A stretch of DNA of 64,000 nucleotides from Paraburkholderia kururiensis JCM 10599 = LMG 19447 (GTDB lineage: Bacteria; Pseudomonadota; Gammaproteobacteria; Burkholderiales; Burkholderiaceae): positions 124,001 to 188,000 of the forward strand of contig NZ_RJZE01000003.1 in NCBI RefSeq assembly GCF_003986935.1, written 5' to 3'. Below the pieces are notes generated by a model. It made no database searches. It was not told where the DNA came from and saw only the letters and a list, made by a program, of their open reading frames with translations. Below are positions 36,300 to 43,560 of the stretch, piece by piece (positions within the stretch are counted from its first letter, which is position 1; the number at the start of each line of letters is the position of its first letter). The position numbers and the translations under genes were made by a program.

Positions 36300-36338
36300 G
36301 ACGGCCCGCGCGCGGTGCGCAACGCGCGGGCGGCCGTC
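36300..36338. terminator. Large hairpin between nifH and nifD
   Basis: GACGGCC (36300-36306) pairs with GGCCGTC (36332-36338), and inner GC-rich sequence extends the stem. It lies in the 85-base nifH-nifD gap. Such structures can stabilise upstream nifH mRNA or partially terminate, which would raise NifH over NifDK. Confidence 0.5.
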
Positions 36339-36347
36339 TCTGCGGGT

Positions 36348-37229
<882 letters not shown>

Positions 37230-37401
37230 TCACATTCTCCAGTTCAGGAATAGGTTGAAACGAGGGGTGCGTACCAAAGCCGAAAAGCAGAGCTGCCAGG
37301 CAGACTGCAAAGCTGCGACCAGGTCCTCAGCCGGTGGTGTCCGTATGGTCTTCTTCTCTCGATTCACGCATGGGCCGGAGTGTGTCCGCGGACGGCTCCA
37401 G

Positions 37402-37417
37402 TGCAGCTTCCGTGCCA
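37402..37417 (-). promoter_or_regulatory. Sigma-54 promoter of nifHDK
   Basis: TGGCACGGAAGCTGCA on the minus strand has a perfect TGGCACG -24 box and GC at -12 with N10 spacing. Predicted transcription start near 37391, giving a nifH leader of about 160 bases, longer than usual. Confidence 0.9.
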
Positions 37418-37433
37418 TCTTTCGTGCGATCTG

Positions 37434-37465
37434 CCGAAAAACTTCGGAATCCCCGCTATAGCGGG
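37434..37465. other. Two small palindromes upstream of the nifH promoter
   Basis: CCGAA-AAAC-TTCGG (37434-37447) and the perfect palindrome CCCGCTATAGCGGG (37452-37465), the latter followed by CTTTGGG on the plus strand. They lie between the nifH -24 box and the NifA site. They could be a protein-binding site, a short terminator for plus-strand transcripts, or part of a small RNA. Confidence 0.45.
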
Positions 37466-37501
37466 CTTTGGGCGCGGTTCAGGGCATTCGCGCTGCGGCG
37501 T

Positions 37502-37517
37502 TGTAGCGCGTGCGACG
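37502..37517. promoter_or_regulatory. Degenerate second NifA site
   Basis: TGT-N10-ACG, one base from the TGT-N10-ACA consensus, 28 bases from the perfect site at 37530-37545. Confidence 0.35.
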
Positions 37518-37529
37518 CGACAGTCGCGC

Positions 37530-37545
37530 TGTCGGCTTCCCGACA
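37530..37545. promoter_or_regulatory. NifA upstream activator site shared by nifH and the haemoglobin gene
   Basis: TGTCGGCTTCCCGACA: exact TGT-N10-ACA with the extended form TGTCG-N6-CGACA. It is about 115 bases upstream of the nifH -24 box on one side and about 85 bases upstream of the plus-strand sigma-54 box at 37630 on the other, so it can serve both divergent promoters. Confidence 0.85.
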
Positions 37546-37629
37546 AAAGCGTGGGCGTTTCGTCGCAAACAACACCGTGTGCGAAAGCCCTGGCGCATGC
37601 GCTCATGCGTGAGTGGCGTGTTTTGTCGC

Positions 37630-37645
37630 TGGTACGGTTGTTGCA
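37630..37645 (+). promoter_or_regulatory. Sigma-54 promoter of the truncated haemoglobin operon
   Basis: TGGTACGGTTGTTGCA matches TGGCACG-N4-TTGCA with one change and GG-N10-GC spacing. The predicted start (about 37656) is at or within a few bases of the ATG at 37658, so the message may be leaderless or the translated start may be further downstream. Confidence 0.75.
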
Positions 37646-37657
37646 CCGCAGCCGGCC

Positions 37658-38077
37658 ATGAACCCGCTCACCGTTCCTGTTGTGGATGCCAGCCACGCTT
37701 CACCGCATTTCGAAGCGATAGGCGGCGAGCCCGCGGTCACACGCCTCGTGGATGCGTTCTACCGGCAGATGGACACGCGGCCCGACGCACGCATCATTCG
37801 CGCGATGCATGGCCCCGACCTCGCGCCTGTGAAAACCGTGCTCGTGCGGTATCTCTGCGAATGGCTGGGCGGGCCGAAGCGCTATTCGGAAGAACGCGGC
37901 CACCCGCGGCTGCGCATGCGTCACGCTGCGTTTCCCATCGGCACGGCCGAGCGCGACGCATGGCTTGCCTGCATGCGCGCCGCACTCGACGAGACCGGCA
38001 CGGATGCGGCGCTGCGCGACAAGCTGATGCTCGCGTTCTTCAAGATCGCGGACTGGATGCGCAACAACGGCAGCTGA
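37658..38077 (+). CDS. Group II truncated haemoglobin
   Basis: A 139-residue TrHb group II protein: FEAIGGEPAVTRLVDAFYRQM, LVRYLCEWLGGPKRYSEERGHPRLRMRHAAFPIG with the proximal-histidine region RMRH, and RDAWLACMRAAL. It binds O2 or NO in relatives. It diverges from nifH and shares its NifA site, so it should be co-induced with nitrogenase. ATG 37658 lacks a ribosome site; GTG 37682 is an alternative start closer to the conserved core. Likely protects nitrogenase from O2/NO or delivers O2 to respiration; that is inference. Confidence 0.88.
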   Translation: MNPLTVPVVDASHASPHFEAIGGEPAVTRLVDAFYRQMDTRPDARIIRAMHGPDLAPVKTVLVRYLCEWLGGPKRYSEERGHPRLRMRHAAFPIGTAERDAWLACMRAALDETGTDAALRDKLMLAFFKIADWMRNNGS

Positions 38078-38181
38078 AAAAGCAGGCGTTGTGCCGACGA
38101 AGTAATGAACGAAATGAAGCAAAACGAAGCGGCAATCTGCGACGCAGCCGCCCTCGAAGCTATGTAGCCAAGGAATCCGTC

Positions 38182-38790
38182 ATGACCGACACGCTCATCC
38201 GCAAGGAACTCGACAACACCGCCTTCGCCCGGCTGGAACAGGAAGGCCGCTTGCTCAACCCGGTCTTCAAGGGGCTCACGAACACGTTCGGCCGCGTGGG
38301 CTTTCGCGGCGAACTCGCGCTGCGTTTCGCACCGAAGCTGGCCGACGAGGCTCGCCCGCCCGAGCTTTCGTGCGAGCAGGTGATGGCCATCGCGAAAACC
38401 GGCGAGCCGCAGCTGCCGTTCTTCGCCGGCTGGCTGCTGAGCTTCGAGCATCTGAAAGACGTGGCCGAAGTGCTGGGCGAAGCATTGTCCGCGGGCGGCA
38501 AGTACTTTCTGTTCTGCGACAACATCGACCTCAGCAAGCGCTACCAGGTGCCGTACAAGGGCGCGATGTTCTACGTGCTGCCCATCCTCGAATCCACGGT
38601 CTACAACGAGATGCTCGAACTGCTTTACCTCGAGAAGAACGACCTCAAGAAGAAGGACACGGCGGGCAAGCTCGACGCGATTGCCGACGCCGCGCTCCGC
38701 TTCGACGTGACCTTCGACACGATCACCTACGCGGAAGGCCTCGAATTGATGGGCCCTGTGCGCGACCCCAGCGAGAACCGGCCGGTCTGA
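38182..38790 (+). CDS. Conserved-looking protein of unknown function in the nif region
   Basis: A 202-residue soluble protein; I cannot name its family. It starts TDTLIRKELDNTAFARLEQEGRLLNPVFKGL after AAGGA. Notable are SFEHLKDVAEVLGEAL, a FLFCDNIDLSKRYQVPYKGAMFYV segment and a lysine-rich LEKNDLKKKDTAGKLDAI stretch. Only two cysteines, no membrane segment, no signal. It sits between the haemoglobin and ankyrin genes on the sigma-54-driven strand, so a nitrogenase-condition role is likely. Confidence 0.75.
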   Translation: MTDTLIRKELDNTAFARLEQEGRLLNPVFKGLTNTFGRVGFRGELALRFAPKLADEARPPELSCEQVMAIAKTGEPQLPFFAGWLLSFEHLKDVAEVLGEALSAGGKYFLFCDNIDLSKRYQVPYKGAMFYVLPILESTVYNEMLELLYLEKNDLKKKDTAGKLDAIADAALRFDVTFDTITYAEGLELMGPVRDPSENRPV

Positions 38791-38889
38791 AGACCGGTTG
38801 AACGTATTCGTGCCCTGCTCGTGGTGCACCGCTTTGCCGATGCGCCACGACGTACCCACCCTGACAGCACCCCGAACCGGAGCGCGCTC

Positions 38890-39531
38890 ATGTCACTGCA
38901 CACCGACATCGTCCCCGTCGTGCACGAAAGCGCCGGCCGCCGCGTTGTACCGTCCGTTGATACGAGCACACAAAGCAACGTACCTACAGCGCTCGCAACG
39001 TGGCTCTCGATTCGCGACTTCCCCGACTTTCATTCACGCAGCTACGAAGGCGTCACGCCGCTCATGCTGGCGTCGCTGCATGGCGAGGACAACGTCGTCG
39101 CCGCGCTGCTCGAAGCAGGCGTGCACGTCGACGCGCTCGACGACGAGGGCAACAACGCCCTGTGGTACGCGTGCCTGGGCGGTGCGCCCGCCACGCTTCT
39201 GCGCCTTGTTGAAGCGGGCATCGAGATCGACCACGCGAACGACAGCGACATCACCTGCCTCATGCAGGCCGCGGCGAGCGGGCGCGTCGAGGTGATGCAA
39301 CTGCTGCTCTCGCTCGGCGCGAGCGAAGGGCTCTATGCGCCGGACGGCCGCAACGCACTCGACATGGCCGCCGACCGCGGCTTCGAACTGCTGCGCACGG
39401 CGCGCCGTCTGGACAACGACAAACGCAACGGGTCTTCGCACCATGCGTACACGGCCCTTCAGATCATCGACGCCGCGCACCCCGCCAACGCGGCGGAGGT
39501 ATTTGCGCTCGTCTCAGACAAGGCCGCTTGA
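38890..39531 (+). CDS. Ankyrin-repeat protein
   Basis: A 213-residue protein with about four ankyrin repeats (residues roughly 50-180): YEGVTPLMLASLHGEDNVVAALLEAGVHVDALDDEGNNALWYACLGG, then DSDITCLMQAAASGRVEVMQLLLSLGA and DGRNALDMAADRGF. Ankyrin repeats mediate protein-protein contacts. Start ATG 38890 has GGAG upstream. Ankyrin genes are seen in some nif regions without an established role. Confidence 0.87.
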   Translation: MSLHTDIVPVVHESAGRRVVPSVDTSTQSNVPTALATWLSIRDFPDFHSRSYEGVTPLMLASLHGEDNVVAALLEAGVHVDALDDEGNNALWYACLGGAPATLLRLVEAGIEIDHANDSDITCLMQAAASGRVEVMQLLLSLGASEGLYAPDGRNALDMAADRGFELLRTARRLDNDKRNGSSHHAYTALQIIDAAHPANAAEVFALVSDKAA

Positions 39532-39571
39532 GCCGCAGCACACCACCGCGGCCACACGAGGAGCAACGCAC

Positions 39572-40006
39572 ATGGCTCACATCACGTTCTACGAGAAGCC
39601 CGGTTGCGGCGGCAATGCGAAGCAGCAAGCGCTGCTTGTGGCTGCGGGTCATACGCTGGAGGTGCGCAACCTGTTGCGTTGGCCATGGACACCGCGCACG
39701 CTGCTCGTGTTCCTGGATCCGCTGCCCGTGCCCGAGTGGTTCAACCGCGCGGCGCCCGACATCAAGTCCGGCCGCATCGTGCCCGAGTCGCTCAACGCCG
39801 GCAACGCGCTCGCGCTGCTGCTGGCTCATCCGCTGCTGATTCGCCGCCCGCTGATGGAGGTGGGCGACACGCGCATGGTGGGCTTCGACATGGCCCGCGT
39901 GCATGCATGGATAGGCCTTGGACACGAGACCGCTATCGCCCGCATGCCGCCGTCTCTCGAGGGCTGCGCCGCCGCGACGAGCGGCTGCGATGCCCCGTCC
40001 CATTGA
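39572..40006 (+). CDS. nifO: NifO-like / ArsC-fold nitrogenase-associated protein
   Basis: A 144-residue protein of the ArsC/Spx/NifO fold: MAHITFYEKPGCGGNAKQQALLVAAGHTLEVRNLL with one N-terminal cysteine (C11, then GGN), and PLMEVGDTRMVGFD with the conserved arginine region. NifO in diazotrophs has been linked to molybdenum allocation between nitrogenase and nitrate reductase. A good GAGGAG precedes the ATG. Cysteines also appear at the C-terminal tail (GCAAATSGCDAP). Confidence 0.8.
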   Translation: MAHITFYEKPGCGGNAKQQALLVAAGHTLEVRNLLRWPWTPRTLLVFLDPLPVPEWFNRAAPDIKSGRIVPESLNAGNALALLLAHPLLIRRPLMEVGDTRMVGFDMARVHAWIGLGHETAIARMPPSLEGCAAATSGCDAPSH

Positions 40007-40020
40007 ACAGGAGTCTTGCG

Positions 40021-40263
40021 ATGCCGCTTTACGACTATCACTGCCGTGATTGCCAGTTGCAGTTCGAAACGCTGGTGCGCGCCGGCACCACGCCCGTCTG
40101 TCCGCGCTGCGGCAGCGTCGTGCTCGACAAGCAGGTTAGCGCGCCCGTGCCGCCGGGGCGCAGCAAGGCCATCATCGCGTCGGCACGCCGTCAGGCCGCG
40201 CGCGAAGGGCACATGAGCCACTATTCCGCGGCCGAACGCAGCAAGCTGCTGCGTCAGCGCTGA
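40021..40263 (+). CDS. FmdB-family zinc-ribbon protein
   Basis: An 80-residue protein with two CxxC pairs (YHCRDCQLQFE and CPRCGS) forming a small zinc ribbon, followed by a basic tail (RSKAIIASARRQAAREGHMSHYSAAERSKLLRQR). FmdB-type proteins are putative regulators with undefined targets. Last gene of the haemoglobin operon; converges with the minus-strand train. Confidence 0.88.
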   Translation: MPLYDYHCRDCQLQFETLVRAGTTPVCPRCGSVVLDKQVSAPVPPGRSKAIIASARRQAAREGHMSHYSAAERSKLLRQR

Positions 40264-40286
40264 AGGCGGAGCCTGGATCACACAAC

Positions 40287-40661
40287 CTAGATCGTCATCC
40301 GAAACAACGCGCCCTGGCGCTGACGATGCACGCGCAGCCACAGCAGCGTTGCAGGCACCAGGGACTCGCACGCGAACCACAACGCGTCGTCATGCTCAGC
40401 GCCGGGCGGCAGCGCGAGCCGTGCACGCACGCGCTGCCAGCCGATCCAGTCGATCTCGGGCATCGCCGCGCATATCGGTTCGCTAAGACCGAGTGCGCCG
40501 TCCGCCAGCCTCAGCAACTGGCGATGCACCTCCGTGCGCGTGAGCCGCGAGCGCAACAGTTCGTCGCGCCCGATCCCTTCGGCCAGCGTCATCACCACGA
40601 TGCCCGCCTGCTCGACGATGGACAGCCTGGCGCTGTCCTCGATCGCGCGCGCTCCGTTCAT
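40287..40661 (-). CDS. Unrecognised protein at the end of the nifB operon
   Basis: A 124-residue, mostly helical protein (TLAEGIGRDELLRSRLTRTEVHRQLLRLADGALGLSEPICAAMPEIDWIGWQRVRARLALP). No family recognised. ATG 40661 was preferred; a TTG at 40682 overlaps the ferredoxin end. It follows the 2Fe-2S ferredoxin by 13 bases and is the last gene of a 15-gene co-directional run. Function not assigned. Confidence 0.65.
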   Translation of the reverse strand: MNGARAIEDSARLSIVEQAGIVVMTLAEGIGRDELLRSRLTRTEVHRQLLRLADGALGLSEPICAAMPEIDWIGWQRVRARLALPPGAEHDDALWFACESLVPATLLWLRVHRQRQGALFRMTI

Positions 40662-40674
40662 GGTGCCGTTCCGC

Positions 40675-40971
40675 TCAAACAAAGCTAAGCAGTTCGACCG
40701 TTACGGCTTCGTCGCCCAGCACCGCCTGGCACGCGAGGCGCGATTTCGAGCCCACGCCCACAATCGTGTCGAGCTTCTCGTTCTCGGTGCGCTGAATTTT
40801 CGAAAGGCTCTTGCGCCCTTCCTGCACGAACAGATGGCACGATCCGCATTCGGCCTTGCCGTCGCATTTGTGCGCAATGTTTTCGCCCGCATCGCGCAGT
40901 GCCTGGAGCAGCGTGGTGCCGGCCGTCACGTCGTAGGTCTTGCCCGAAGGCAGTACGGTCAAAGTCGTCAT
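40675..40971 (-). CDS. 2Fe-2S plant-type ferredoxin
   Basis: A 98-residue ferredoxin with ligands C36-x5-C42-x2-C45 and C80 (KCDGKAECGSCHLF ... RLACQAV), resembling bacterial FdxD/adrenodoxin-like 2Fe-2S proteins. It could donate electrons to or conformationally protect nitrogenase, as the Shethna protein does in Azotobacter, but it is not that protein. It follows the SIR2-like gene by 48 bases. Confidence 0.9.
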   Translation of the reverse strand: MTTLTVLPSGKTYDVTAGTTLLQALRDAGENIAHKCDGKAECGSCHLFVQEGRKSLSKIQRTENEKLDTIVGVGSKSRLACQAVLGDEAVTVELLSFV

Positions 40972-41019
40972 GATGTGATGTGTAACGTGGAGAGTGGGAA
41001 GGTAATGAAAGGCGCCGGC

Positions 41020-41868
41020 TCAGGCCGCCAGCGCAGGTTGCAACGCGCTCACCAGTTCGTCGGCGAACGTCGCGAGCGGCATGGCGATGCGGGTGATCTG
41101 CTGCTCGGCGAGAAAGCGTGCCTCCATGCGCGTGGGCTCGTCGGGCAGCACTGCCCAGTGCGTGCCCGACGAACGCTTCATGATCTGCCGTGCGAAGCTG
41201 CGCGCCAGTTGGTCGTCGAAGCGGCAGCCCAGAAACAGGAAGCTGCGGCCGCTGCGCCATGTCTGCACGGCGGGAGGAATCGGCGTCTGGATGTCGATCT
41301 CGGTCAGCACCTCCACATAGTCGCTGTCCGACACGAGATAGTTGCCCGCCGGCGCATGCGAGCCGATGGGCTTGTAGAGCAGTGCGCCGGCCGCCGGCAC
41401 GTCTTCGAGCGGCGCGCCCACTGCATCGTATGCACCAAACCACTGGCCGAAGTGCTCCGCCTGCGAAAGCCCCTGCACCTGCGCCCACTGGCCTGCGGGC
41501 CGCGCGTCGGCCAGTGCGGTGGCGAACGTGTCGTCGTACCAGCTATCGACGTACAGGCCCGCCCCACTCGCCGCAAGCGCGCGGTGCAGCGCCGAAGGCA
41601 CGGGCGTTACGCCGAACGCCTCGTTCATGAGGCTCACCACCGACTTGCGATGCTTGAAGTTCTCGATGAACTGCGCGGCCTGCGTGAGCCGGTTGCGGAT
41701 CTTGTGGGGCACGGAAACGCGGGCGGTCATGATCTGCGCGAGCGCCCCGGCAGTGGCCGGCACCCGGACGTCGTCGCACAGCGCGAGCATGCCGGGCCCC
41801 AGATACGGCACCACGTTGCCGTCTTCGATCTGGCGGGCAATGTGCTCGATTGAAACGGGAAGGCTCAT
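41020..41868 (-). CDS. SIR2-like protein with altered active-site residues
   Basis: A 282-residue protein resembling the SIR2_2 branch: IARQIEDGNVVPYLGPGML (GAGxS-like loop as LGPGM), AALLYKPIGSH and LVSDSDYVEVLTEIDIQTPIP, RSFLFLGCRFDDQLARSF. Compared with canonical SIR2-like enzymes, the TTNYD motif reads DSWYD (109-113) and the KLHG catalytic histidine position reads KPIG (166-169). NAD binding may persist, but NAD hydrolysis or deacylation by the usual mechanism seems unlikely. Located 12 bases after the DegT-like gene. Assignment to SIR2 is from motif layout. Confidence 0.7.
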   Translation of the reverse strand: MSLPVSIEHIARQIEDGNVVPYLGPGMLALCDDVRVPATAGALAQIMTARVSVPHKIRNRLTQAAQFIENFKHRKSVVSLMNEAFGVTPVPSALHRALAASGAGLYVDSWYDDTFATALADARPAGQWAQVQGLSQAEHFGQWFGAYDAVGAPLEDVPAAGALLYKPIGSHAPAGNYLVSDSDYVEVLTEIDIQTPIPPAVQTWRSGRSFLFLGCRFDDQLARSFARQIMKRSSGTHWAVLPDEPTRMEARFLAEQQITRIAMPLATFADELVSALQPALAA

Positions 41869-41880
41869 GAATGCGGTCCC

Positions 41881-43044
41881 TCAGAGGTAAATGGCGGCGC
41901 CCGCGCCCACGTTCGTCGCAGTGTCCTTCAGCGTCTTCACGATGTAGCGCACCTGGTCCGCGTCGAGTTGCGTGTGCAGCGGCAGCGCAAGCGCGCGGTC
42001 GCCGATGCGTTCGGTGTCGGGCAGCGTGCCGCGTTTGCGGCCGATGGCATCGCCCGAATTCATGTAGTGGAACTGCTCGTGCAGCGGGTGGCTGTAGGCC
42101 GCTGTTTCCACGCCGCACGCTTTCATGTCGTCGATCATCTGTGTGCGCGCACTCTGCGTGAAGCGCTTGCCGAGGTGCACGACGTAAAGCATCCAGTGCA
42201 CTTCCTCGACGTCTTCCGCGAGATAGGGCGGCTTGATGCCTTCGAAGCTCTGCATCGCTTCGTGATACCAGGCTTCCACCTGCTTGCGCCGTGCAAGCCG
42301 TTCGTCCAGCCCCGCCAGTTGCGCGAGACCGAGTGCCGCCGTGAGTTCGCTCATGCCGGCCTGCAACGGCACGCGCGCGCCGACCGAGACCGACTCGCGG
42401 TCCGCGAGACGCCGCTGGCGCAGGTAGCGCAGTTCGTGCGCAAGGCGCTCGTCGTCGGTTACGAGCATGCCGCCTTCGCCGGTGCACAGCGCCGAAGGTG
42501 CGGAGAAATCGAACACCGATACATCGCCGAACGTTCCGACGTTGCGGCCCATGTAGCGCGAGCCGAGAGCCTCGGTGCTGTCTTCGATCAGCGTCAGGCC
42601 GTGCGTTCGAGCGAGTTCGCGCAATGGCCCCCACGCCGCGGGATGCCCGTTGGTGTTGCCGGCCAGAATGGCGCGCGTGCGCGGACCGATCTTCTGCTGC
42701 GCCTTCGCTGCACTCAGGCAGCCGCTCCAGTAGTCGATGTCTGCGAAGACCGGCGTTGCGCCCGCGAGCGTCACGGCCTGCGCCACCTGGTGCCACGTGT
42801 GCGACGCGCAGATCACCTCGTCGCCTGCGCCCAGACCGAGCGCGCGCAGCGCGATCCACGTGCCCAGCGTGCCGCTCGCCACGGCCACGGCGTGCGCGCG
42901 ACCACACCAGCCGGCAAACGCCGTCTCGAACGATTCGAGCAGCGGGCCATCGCTCCAGCGCGATGACTGCAACACCGCGTTGACGAGTTCAATCTCGCGC
43001 GGGCCGCACATGGGCTCGCTGAGCGCAATTTCATCGAGTTCCAT
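41881..43044 (-). CDS. DegT/DnrJ/EryC1-family protein lacking the PLP lysine
   Basis: A 387-residue fold-type I aminotransferase-like protein: CGPREIELVNAVLQSSRWSDGP, VASGTLGTWIALRALGLGAGDEVI, EDSTEALGSRYMGRNVGTFGDVSVFDFS and GEGG. In the family the internal-aldimine lysine lies five residues before GEGG; here it is S184 (SAPSALCTGEGG). ColD-type sugar dehydratases also replace this lysine, with His. So it may be a PLP-binding non-transaminase or a PLP-independent protein. ATG 43044 with GGAG; it overlaps the upstream gene by 14 bases. Confidence 0.85.
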   Translation of the reverse strand: MELDEIALSEPMCGPREIELVNAVLQSSRWSDGPLLESFETAFAGWCGRAHAVAVASGTLGTWIALRALGLGAGDEVICASHTWHQVAQAVTLAGATPVFADIDYWSGCLSAAKAQQKIGPRTRAILAGNTNGHPAAWGPLRELARTHGLTLIEDSTEALGSRYMGRNVGTFGDVSVFDFSAPSALCTGEGGMLVTDDERLAHELRYLRQRRLADRESVSVGARVPLQAGMSELTAALGLAQLAGLDERLARRKQVEAWYHEAMQSFEGIKPPYLAEDVEEVHWMLYVVHLGKRFTQSARTQMIDDMKACGVETAAYSHPLHEQFHYMNSGDAIGRKRGTLPDTERIGDRALALPLHTQLDADQVRYIVKTLKDTATNVGAGAAIYL

Positions 43045-43312
43045 GCGCGGCTCCGTCTTCGGCAAAGATCACCATGTTGGCTTCGCCGGCCTCGCGCGTG
43101 ACGGACACGCACATGCCGTCCGACCTCGCGAAGTACGCGCGGCGCGCGCCGCATTCGAGCGCCGGCGTTTCGTCGCGCATCTCGTCGGCGCCGATGCGCA
43201 GCGTGCGCACGCTGGGATAGCGCTCGCGCCAACTCGCGGCTGCATCGAACAGGGTGGGCGCCGTACGCAGCACTTCGGCAATCGCCTGCACCTGGGTCGT
43301 GTCGAGCGCCAT
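43031..43312 (-). CDS. Small nif-cluster protein, possibly DUF6129-like
   Basis: A 93-residue protein (ALDTTQVQAIAEVLRTAPTLFDAAASWRERYPSVRTLRIGADEMRDETPALECGARRAYFARSDGMCVSVT). Its pattern recalls the small DUF6129 proteins seen near nif genes, but I am not certain. It lies one base after nifT and overlaps the DegT-like start, so it is translated with them. No catalytic motif is visible. Confidence 0.6.
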   Translation of the reverse strand: MALDTTQVQAIAEVLRTAPTLFDAAASWRERYPSVRTLRIGADEMRDETPALECGARRAYFARSDGMCVSVTREAGEANMVIFAEDGAAHGTR

Positions 43313-43313
43313 G

Positions 43314-43532
43314 TCAGTCCTCCACGTCGGCCAAACGCCGCGCTTCCACGGTAATGGGCAGCGTGGTGTCGGCCGCCATCTCGGGCAGCTCGAGCCGCCA
43401 GCCGTTCGCGAGCGTGACGAGGCCGCCCCACATCTGCGGGCTCGCCATCGAAACGATGGGCTCCTCGAGATCCTTCTTGGGCACGTAAGCGGTCAGCGTG
43501 CCCTTGCTGTCCTTGCGGATCATGACTTTCAC
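43314..43532 (-). CDS. nifT: NifT/FixU
   Basis: A 72-residue NifT with the family start KVMIRKDSKGTLTAYVPKKDLEEPIVSM and LANGWRLELP. GTG 43532 was chosen over ATG 43523 because AGGAG sits seven bases before it and relatives begin MKVMIR. Role in nitrogenase maturation is unknown, and mutants in other species have little phenotype. It follows nifS by 28 bases. Confidence 0.93.
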   Translation of the reverse strand: MKVMIRKDSKGTLTAYVPKKDLEEPIVSMASPQMWGGLVTLANGWRLELPEMAADTTLPITVEARRLADVED

Positions 43533-43560
43533 GACGGAAGCTCCTGGGTTCGAGGGGAAT

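Noticed and set aside
37613-37628. Sigma-54-like GTGGCGTG...GTCGC before the haemoglobin gene
   Set aside because: Spacing is GG-N11-GC; the adjacent TGGTACGGTTGTTGCA has correct spacing and was preferred.
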